Assembly (NCBI GenBank): GCA_003171295.1
Contig: PMYF01000980.1
Location: 1,882-10,128 of the forward strand
Reading direction: 5' to 3'
From: Acidobacteriota bacterium
GTDB lineage: Bacteria > Acidobacteriota > Terriglobia > UBA7540
Length of the DNA stretch: 8,247 nucleotides
In this document: one piece after another, positions 1-4,900 of the stretch
How positions within the stretch are numbered: the first letter of the stretch is position 1
How the letters are laid out: each line of letters starts with the position of its first letter
The notes under the pieces: model-generated
What the model was told of the DNA's origin: nothing
Database searches by the model: none
What the model saw: only the letters and a program-made list of their open reading frames with translations
Program-made: the position numbers and the translations under genes

Positions 1-2112
1 GGCTTCGCCCGCCAGTTTGTTAACCAGCCGGGTCCAGCCGCGAGCTATCCCAGTTTTGACGCGGTCAAAGACCTGGGATTTCCCAGTTACATGGCGGCGT
101 CGGGGGTCAAGGCCACACCCGTGATCTACGTTTACGGGGGATACTACCAGGCGGGGCCTCTAAATGCGACCGGTGGGCAGCCTTGGGCCATCCTTCGCAA
201 CGCGGAGGAAACTCACCACCTCGTGGCAGCACTCGATCACATGCAGGGCCGCCACGAGTTCAAGTTCGGCGGCGAGATGCGCGTTCATCGGATCAACCAA
301 GGGCAACCGGGCACTCCTGCGGGGTTATTCACTTTCGACTACAACACCACTTCCCAGGGCCCGAACTACGGCGGCGGCGACGCCTTGGCGGGATTGCTAA
401 CCGGAACCAGCACGACCGGATGGGGGCAGTACGAAATACCCCCCTACTTCGCCATGCAGAATATCGGCTACGCCTGGTACTTTCAGGACAATTACCGAGT
501 CAGCGACAAGCTCACGTTAAACCTGGGGGCCCGTTACGAATTGGAATATCCGCGCACCGAGCGCCACAATCGCGAGGCATGGTTCGACCCGGCACTGGCT
601 TCGCCCCTCGGCAATGTGCCGGGCGTGGGTCAAATTCAAGGTGGGATCGTCTATGCCAGCAATGCGGAACGGCATATTGTGAACACGAATTATGCGGGGA
701 TAGCTCCCCGCCTTGGGTTGTCTTATCGTTTGAGGCCCAAGCTGGTCCTGCGCTCGGGTTACGGAGTGTTCTACAACCCCAGCCAGTTTGTGGCCTCGAG
801 CCCCTCAGGCAGTACGGGCGGCACCGACGGATTTGATGCTACCACGAACTGGCTCAGCACTTACCAAGGAGATGGGGCCACGCCCTGGGGCCGCATGAGC
901 GATCCCTTTCCGAACGGTCTTGTTCTGCCGACAGGAAGCTCCCTGGGCGCCATGACTAACGTTGGCACGGGCATTTATGAGTACCTGCGTAATTTGACCG
1001 CACTCCCTTACACCCAAACCTGGAACGGGGGATTCCAGTATGAATTACCCGGCGGCCTGGTGGTGGAAGCCAACTACGTGGGAACCAAGGGAACACACCT
1101 TTACTTTGCAGGCGCGGCGGCGTTGAATTACCTGGGTCCATGGATCGAAAAGGCAAGTCCCGACGAGATCGCCAGCCTCATCAGTTATGTGAATAATCCC
1201 TTCTATGGGATCATCACCAATTCCGCATATCCACTTTCCAACCCGCAGGTTCAGGCACTGCAACTTCTTTACAAGTATCCACAATACGCGTGGGTGAGCA
1301 TGCAAAATCCGCCTTGGGCCAATGCCATTTACAATGCCCTCCAAGTGCGGGTGGAGAAGCATTTCTCCTCCGGCATGCAACTGTTGGTGAATTATACCAA
1401 CTCGAAATCCATTGATGATGCTTCGGTGGGAACCAATACCACCTGGCTGGGTGGGTCCATCAGTCAAATTGACCCCAACAACCGCAAACTGGAACGTTCG
1501 GTCTCCCAGTACGACATTCCGCAGGTCCTTAATATCGCTTACGTCTATCAGCTTCCGTTTGGAAAAGGGAAACGCTGGGGAACCAGTTGGAACCGTTGGG
1601 TGGATGGCTTTTTGGGCGGTTGGCAGACCAACGGCATTTGGCGCTTCGATAACGGCCAGCCGATGAGCCTGGGGGAGCAGGGCGGTGGCTTGGCTCTTCC
1701 TGGTTATGGGCAGCGACCAAACCTGGTGGGACAGCTTCGCGTCAACTCGCGGTCTAAATGGTTCTGCACGGATCCTGGATGTGGCTATTTCGCGAACCAG
1801 GGCTCGACGACAGCGCCGACGGACGTCGCTGTGCTTCCTGCAAACTACACGATCGGTAACGCCCCGCGAGAATTGCCCGACGTACGTGTGCCCGGCACCA
1901 GGACAGGCGCTCTCTCCCTCTTCAAGGAAATCAGCCTGAACAGAATGCGCGAGGGGTCAAGGGCAGAATTCCGGTTGGAATCGTTTAACGCCTTGAACCA
2001 TCCGCAATTCTGCGGGCCCAACACCACCGTCAACGGTGGAAGCTTTGGGGAAATTACTTCTCAATGCAATTCGCCACGTGAAGTGCAGTTGGCCTTAAAG
2101 CTGTACTGGTAG
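1..2112 (+). CDS. Oar-like TonB-dependent receptor, C-terminal part (5' end outside window)
   Basis: The reading frame is open from base 1 and ends at TAG 2110-2112, giving 703 visible residues. The first in-frame ATG at 91 is internal, because the codons before it (FARQFVNQPG...) read as normal protein of the same kind. Features typical of acidobacterial Oar-like receptors are seen in order: a GRHEFKFGGEMR strand early on, YAWYFQDNYRVSDKLTLNLGARYE (in two adjoining blocks), APRLGLSYRL, a long barrel region, a late FRLESFNALNHPQF block and a C-terminal VQLALKLYW ending in an aromatic residue, as expected for outer-membrane barrel insertion. Family members are usually about 1,000-1,200 residues, so the signal peptide, the carboxypeptidase-regulatory-like domain and most of the plug lie upstream. 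The role is an outer-membrane barrel, possibly for import of a polymer fragment; the ligand cannot be read from the sequence. Two cysteines near codons 588-594 and two near the C-terminus could form disulfides. Confidence 0.94.
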   Translation, partial: GFARQFVNQPGPAASYPSFDAVKDLGFPSYMAASGVKATPVIYVYGGYYQAGPLNATGGQPWAILRNAEETHHLVAALDHMQGRHEFKFGGEMRVHRINQGQPGTPAGLFTFDYNTTSQGPNYGGGDALAGLLTGTSTTGWGQYEIPPYFAMQNIGYAWYFQDNYRVSDKLTLNLGARYELEYPRTERHNREAWFDPALASPLGNVPGVGQIQGGIVYASNAERHIVNTNYAGIAPRLGLSYRLRPKLVLRSGYGVFYNPSQFVASSPSGSTGGTDGFDATTNWLSTYQGDGATPWGRMSDPFPNGLVLPTGSSLGAMTNVGTGIYEYLRNLTALPYTQTWNGGFQYELPGGLVVEANYVGTKGTHLYFAGAAALNYLGPWIEKASPDEIASLISYVNNPFYGIITNSAYPLSNPQVQALQLLYKYPQYAWVSMQNPPWANAIYNALQVRVEKHFSSGMQLLVNYTNSKSIDDASVGTNTTWLGGSISQIDPNNRKLERSVSQYDIPQVLNIAYVYQLPFGKGKRWGTSWNRWVDGFLGGWQTNGIWRFDNGQPMSLGEQGGGLALPGYGQRPNLVGQLRVNSRSKWFCTDPGCGYFANQGSTTAPTDVAVLPANYTIGNAPRELPDVRVPGTRTGALSLFKEISLNRMREGSRAEFRLESFNALNHPQFCGPNTTVNGGSFGEITSQCNSPREVQLALKLYW

Positions 2113-2121
2113 GATTGGCTG

Positions 2122-2187
2122 TTAACCGAAAACTGTGCGGTCTAAGCGACCTTGCTCGTGGTCGCCAAATCTGGAGTGTCCGGTTAA
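2122..2187 (+). promoter_or_regulatory. Nested inverted repeats in the leader of the GH16 gene
   Basis: An outer 7-bp inverted repeat, TTAACCG at 2122-2128 and CGGTTAA at 2181-2187, encloses an inner 6-bp hairpin, GCGACC at 2146-2151 and GGTCGC at 2160-2165. The right outer arm overlaps the first bases of the purine-rich ribosome binding tract that starts at 2186. No T-run follows the inner hairpin, so it does not look like an intrinsic terminator for the receptor gene. It may be a leader structure limiting translation or protecting the mRNA; this is inference from base pairing alone. Confidence 0.3.
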
Positions 2188-2188
2188 A

Positions 2189-2195
2189 GAGGAGG
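2189..2195 (+). promoter_or_regulatory. Ribosome binding site deciding the GH16 start
   Basis: GAGGAGG lies 6 bases before ATG 2202 and is close to the ideal anti-16S complement. It selects ATG 2202 over the in-frame TTG at 2115, which sits 2 bases after the receptor stop, has no such site, and would add 29 residues without signal-peptide character. Confidence 0.85.
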
Positions 2196-2201
2196 GCGCT
2201 C

Positions 2202-3149
2202 ATGACGAGCTTATCCAGAGGGTCATTTATGGGGAAGCCAAGCTCTAACGCCAATCGTTTCTTAATAGCGAACGTGCGGAGGTTTCTGGTCGGCGTAGGG
2301 ATTGTGGTTATGACAATGTTCGGGACCAAATCACCAACCCTCGGCCAGGTGATCGACACCAAGGCGTCTGCGCCGGCTATAAGTACTCCTTTAGCGCTTA
2401 CGATGTCGCGGGGAGCGTGTGTCGCGCCTCCCCCGCAAGCGGCCGGATATTGTCTTAAATTTTCCGCCGATTTCAATCCGCTCAATCTAAGCCCCAATGG
2501 CCTGGGCAGCTTTACCTGGTACAATCCGGGCATGTGGTGGGAGTCTCCCGCTCCGTATAATAATATTTTCGTGCGCGATTCAACGCTCAACTTGGTTTGG
2601 AGACGCGGACAATCCACGGCGGATACGAGCGTCTCCACGGCTGCCCAGGACGGTTCGTATTATCAGGCATGGCATTACGGGTATTTTGAAGTCCGGATGC
2701 GCTGGGACCCTGTTGTCGGAGCTTGGCCGGCGATCTGGATGATCCCTATTCAAGATATCACTAATCCGGGTGGGGAAGAAGGCGAACTCGACATCTTTGA
2801 AGGGCAAGGGAGCACTCCCGATGTATTCTACGGGACCATCCATGACTGGGTGGGCAACCAGGACGTGGCCAACAATAACTGCTGCAATGCTTACCAACTG
2901 CCGGGCACAGTTCACCTGTCCCAGTTCCATACTTACGGAGTGCTTTGGACTCCGGGACATCTTACTTGGTACTTTGATAACCAACCCCTAAACACTGTCG
3001 CGACGTACGCGATTTTTGACGACCTGAAGCAGAAGTACTATCTGATCCTTGGCAGCCAGGAAGGCGCGAACTGGACATCTGGGGACACATCGGGGGTCTC
3101 GGCTTCGAGTATCTGGATGCAGGTTGACTGGGTTCATGTATGGCAATAG
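2202..3149 (+). CDS. Exported glycoside hydrolase family 16 protein (endo-beta-glucanase/laminarinase-like)
   Basis: The product has 315 residues from ATG 2202. The N-terminus carries basic residues (R19, R26, R27), a hydrophobic stretch at about 28-41 (FLVGVGIVVMTMFG) and a likely cleavage near residue 48, so it is exported. An RR pair precedes the hydrophobic stretch, but the Tat motif is weak. The mature part is a single GH16 jelly-roll domain: HYGYFEVRM at 158-166, GAWPAIWM at 173-180, the catalytic signature ELDIFE at 195-200 (nucleophile E195, assisting D197, acid/base E200) and YGTIH at 210-214. It ends WVHVWQ, the usual closing strand. All catalytic residues are present, so it should be active. 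GH16 enzymes cleave beta-1,3 or beta-1,4 linkages in beta-glucans, galactans and related polymers; the exact substrate is not readable. A CC pair at 227-228 and cysteines at 73 and 84 may form disulfides. The gene follows the receptor by 89 bp. Some stretches, for example near 2560, look more AT-rich than the TPR gene. Confidence 0.93.
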   Translation: MTSLSRGSFMGKPSSNANRFLIANVRRFLVGVGIVVMTMFGTKSPTLGQVIDTKASAPAISTPLALTMSRGACVAPPPQAAGYCLKFSADFNPLNLSPNGLGSFTWYNPGMWWESPAPYNNIFVRDSTLNLVWRRGQSTADTSVSTAAQDGSYYQAWHYGYFEVRMRWDPVVGAWPAIWMIPIQDITNPGGEEGELDIFEGQGSTPDVFYGTIHDWVGNQDVANNNCCNAYQLPGTVHLSQFHTYGVLWTPGHLTWYFDNQPLNTVATYAIFDDLKQKYYLILGSQEGANWTSGDTSGVSASSIWMQVDWVHVWQ

Positions 3150-3230
3150 GAAGGGAGTCGGCGCCCTGTCGAAGATCTTGAGGGCAATTCCGTATCACAC
3201 TGTGGCCGCAACCGTGTTCCCGAAGGGGAT

Positions 3231-3426
3231 CAATGTAATTAGCCCGTCAACTGACGGGTGAAACCCATGGATAAGGACTGCAAAATACCTGCCGACCCTG
3301 GAAGGGTCGAATCCTGTCTTTCCCCATTTGGCGCCAAACGGCATTCAACCGCTTCGGGGTTGGTAAATCGTCGGGTGGCGTCGTTTCCGGGGGTATCATC
3401 CGTCGGTTGACGGACTAATGACACTG
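3231..3426. repeat. REPIN/MITE-like palindromic element with 36-bp imperfect terminal inverted repeats
   Basis: The left end (3231-3266) and the reverse complement of the right end (3391-3426) match at 30 of 36 positions by hand alignment. Inside each end is a hairpin with a 6-bp stem and 4-base loop: CCCGTC-AACT-GACGGG at 3243-3258 and TCCGTC-GGTT-GACGGA at 3399-3414. The two stems differ at their outermost pair by a compensating change (C-G against T-A), so base pairing appears to be conserved. The core holds another perfect hairpin (CGACCCT-GGA-AGGGTCG, 3293-3309), a 12-bp palindrome (TTTGGCGCCAAA, 3327-3338) and a CAACC/GGTTG pair (3346-3350, 3358-3362). It encodes no transposase. The organisation resembles paired REP sequences (REPINs), which in other bacteria are mobilised in trans by Y1 (IS200-like) transposases. 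Other genomic copies cannot be tested from one window. Confidence 0.65.
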
Positions 3427-3442
3427 GACCTCTTCGAGGTCC
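3426..3442. repeat. Perfect hairpin next to the inverted-repeat element
   Basis: GGACCTC-TTC-GAGGTCC forms a 7-bp stem with a 3-base loop, starting at the last base of the right terminal repeat. It is followed by TCTCCCAGTTTTG, a short T-run 8-11 bases after the stem, which is too far and too short for a clear intrinsic terminator. It may belong to the repeat element or form part of the leader of the beta-helix gene. Confidence 0.45.
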
Positions 3443-3468
3443 TCTCCCAGTTTTGCAACCCCACATAC

Positions 3469-3474
3469 GGAGGG
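3469..3474 (+). promoter_or_regulatory. Ribosome binding site deciding a GTG start
   Basis: GGAGGG lies 8 bases before GTG 3483, which opens the beta-helix frame. An out-of-frame ATG at 3476 lies only 1 base after this site, too close to use it, and leads to a 67-codon shadow frame. The in-frame TTG at 3453 lies before the site and is unlikely. Confidence 0.7.
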
Positions 3475-3482
3475 AATGCGCC

Positions 3483-4685
3483 GTGTCACTACAAGGAAGA
3501 CGAACATTCGCGCGGAGCGCTTTAACCGGAGGTTTCTCGCTGGCCATGGGAGCGGTGTTCCCCATGCCCGCAGCGCTGGCCCAACAAACGACCAGCCCGA
3601 CTTACGTCGACGTTGGCCAGTTTGGCGCCAAAGGCGACGGCAAGACCGACGACACCAACGCGATTCAGACCGCTCTTGACACCGTTGCCCAGATCAATGG
3701 GTCGAGCCAGCCTGTAGCGATTTTCCTGCCGCCCGGGGTCTATTGCAGCCGAAGGGTCCAGATGCGATCGAATACGGCTCTGATCGGGATCACGGCCTAT
3801 GACTATAGTCAGCCCGGAGGATCGCAGATCAAGCTGATCGATGGTTCGGCCTCCTGCCTAATCGATATTTCCGGGACGCGAGGCGTGACGATCCAGGGAT
3901 TGTCACTCAATGGCGCTAAACTCGGCACCAACGTCCACGGCATCATGCGTGAGGATCCCGATCCCAGCAAGAACCCCCATGCCCACGAAAACGCCTCCCG
4001 GATCGAAGCCTGCCAGGTGGCCCATTTCAGCGGGGACGGCGTCCACATGATGCATAGCTGGGCCTGGACCATCCGCCATTCCATGATTGCCTACAATGGC
4101 GGACACGGCCTGAATTACGTCGGCTGGGACGGCTTTGTGCACGATTGTTGGCTGACCAACAATCGGGGCGCCGGTCTGGCAGCCCACGGCCCCGAAGGCT
4201 TTACTTCCGCCGTTACTTTCGTCGGCAACCGCATCGAGTGGAACTATCAGCAAGGTATCTTAATTGAGAATGGCAGCAGCATGATGCAAATCACCGGGAA
4301 TTTCTTCGACCGGAATTACCTTTCTGGCATTGCCGTGACGCCAGGCAACACCCCCTCCCTGTGCGACCAGATCACCATGACCGGAAACTTCTTCTATCGC
4401 AATGGCAAGTCAGCGCCCGGAGAGTCTCCGGACTCCTCCCACCTTCGATTGGAAGAGGCATGCGGGATCACGTGTGTAGGCAACGCTTTCCGGGCAGGTG
4501 ACGACAGCGGCTCCAGTAAGGGCCCTTGCAGCCCTTCCTACGGAATCTGCTACAAAAACCTCCAAAACTGCGTGATTACCAACAACGTTTTCCATCAGGG
4601 CGCGATGAAGACCCTAATCATGGGCGGTGGAGGGACAGGCGTGATCGTGGAGAACAATCCGGGCTCCCTATTGGTCGCCGGCTGA
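3483..4685 (+). CDS. Tat-exported right-handed beta-helix protein, pectate lyase superfamily (Pectate_lyase_3 type)
   Basis: The product has 400 residues from GTG 3483. The N-terminus GRRTFARSALTGG (5-17) fits a twin-arginine signal (R-R-x-F), followed by a mildly hydrophobic stretch and an ALA-Q cleavage site after residue 33. The mature protein opens with YVDVGQFGAKGDGKTDDTNA (41-60), the hallmark start of pectate lyase/GH28-related beta-helix proteins. From about residue 130 to the end, repeated coil turns appear (VTIQGLSLNGAK, IEACQVAHFSGDGV, ITGNFFDRN, ITMTGNFFYRN, CVITNNVF), typical of PbH1 repeats. The expected role is binding, cleaving or epimerising an acidic or branched polysaccharide outside the cytoplasm. 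Catalytic residues cannot be assigned, since this fold includes lyases, hydrolases, epimerases and non-enzymatic proteins. Tat export suggests folding before transport, perhaps with a cofactor. The gene follows GH16 on the same strand but is separated by the inverted-repeat element. Several paired cysteines (for example in CGITCVG and GICYKNLQNC) could stabilise coils. Confidence 0.88.
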   Translation: MSLQGRRTFARSALTGGFSLAMGAVFPMPAALAQQTTSPTYVDVGQFGAKGDGKTDDTNAIQTALDTVAQINGSSQPVAIFLPPGVYCSRRVQMRSNTALIGITAYDYSQPGGSQIKLIDGSASCLIDISGTRGVTIQGLSLNGAKLGTNVHGIMREDPDPSKNPHAHENASRIEACQVAHFSGDGVHMMHSWAWTIRHSMIAYNGGHGLNYVGWDGFVHDCWLTNNRGAGLAAHGPEGFTSAVTFVGNRIEWNYQQGILIENGSSMMQITGNFFDRNYLSGIAVTPGNTPSLCDQITMTGNFFYRNGKSAPGESPDSSHLRLEEACGITCVGNAFRAGDDSGSSKGPCSPSYGICYKNLQNCVITNNVFHQGAMKTLIMGGGGTGVIVENNPGSLLVAG

Positions 4686-4739
4686 ATAACCTCGCAAAAC
4701 GACCTGGGATTATCGTGCCTCCTCACATCTATGTTGTCG

Positions 4740-4838
4740 GGTTGCGAAGTTCCCGTTCTGGGTACGATAATGGCGAGGGAGGGGAACAAGCTGCCGCCGG
4801 CAAGCGCTCGCAAGGGCGTCCCCTGCTTGTTCGCAACC
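4740..4838 (+). promoter_or_regulatory. Two overlapping inverted repeats in the leader of the TPR gene
   Basis: The segment 4825-4838 can pair in two ways. GCTTGTTC (4825-4832) pairs with GAACAAGC at 4784-4791, giving an 8-bp stem with a 33-base loop that holds TGCCG-C-CGGCA. TTCGCAACC (4830-4838) pairs with GGTTGCGAA at 4740-4748, a 9-bp match. The pairings share 4830-4832, so they exclude each other. The 4740-4748 arm overlaps the candidate -35 box, so it may act as DNA (operator-like), or in RNA read through from the gene upstream. Confidence 0.3.
4742..4771 (+). promoter_or_regulatory. Candidate sigma-70-type promoter for the TPR gene
   Basis: TTGCGA at 4742-4747 (4 of 6 to TTGACA) is separated by 18 bases from GATAAT at 4766-4771 (5 of 6 to TATAAT). 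It would give a leader of about 120 bases before ATG 4901. It lies in the gap between the two genes, in the right orientation. Promoter consensus is poorly known in this group and chance matches are common. Confidence 0.3.
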
Positions 4839-4900
4839 AGGTGCTTCCTCAAGCTTCGCTCCGCAATCAGGCACGGGGAGGGACTCAGAACTTTACCCGA

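Larger units (their letters stand above)
3150..3482. other. Intergenic region between the GH16 and beta-helix genes
   Basis: No convincing gene is seen on either strand. The first 80 bases (3150-3230) hold nothing recognisable beyond a short GCCCT/AGGGC repeat (near 3164-3185) around an AAGATCTT palindrome. The rest is an inverted-repeat element (3231-3426), a hairpin (3426-3442) and the ribosome binding site of the next gene. No intrinsic terminator with a T-run was found after the GH16 stop. Confidence 0.7.

Noticed and set aside
183..836. 217-codon plus-strand open frame overlapping the receptor
   Set aside because: It is Arg/Pro/His-rich shadow translation of the receptor gene in another frame.
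1045..1467. 140-codon open frame on the minus strand inside the receptor gene
   Set aside because: The plus strand has clear barrel motifs here; the minus translation has no domain character and no ribosome binding site was recognised.
2115..2201. TTG start 2 bases after the receptor stop, extending the GH16 protein by 29 residues
   Set aside because: It has no ribosome binding site, the residues do not look like a signal peptide, and a near-ideal GAGGAGG site points to ATG 2202.
3426..3460. Hairpin plus T-run as an intrinsic terminator before the beta-helix gene
   Set aside because: The four Ts lie 8-11 bases after the stem rather than directly after it, and the hairpin abuts the repeat element.
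3476..3679. ATG 1 base after GGAGGG opening a 67-codon frame at the start of the beta-helix gene
   Set aside because: It is too close to the ribosome binding site, and the frame has no protein character; the GTG 3483 frame has a signal peptide and the hallmark domain start.
4526..4900. 125-codon upstream extension of the TPR frame overlapping the beta-helix gene
   Set aside because: It overlaps a well-supported gene in another frame, and its translation is Arg/Gly-rich with no TPR or signal character; the signal peptide begins after ATG 4901.
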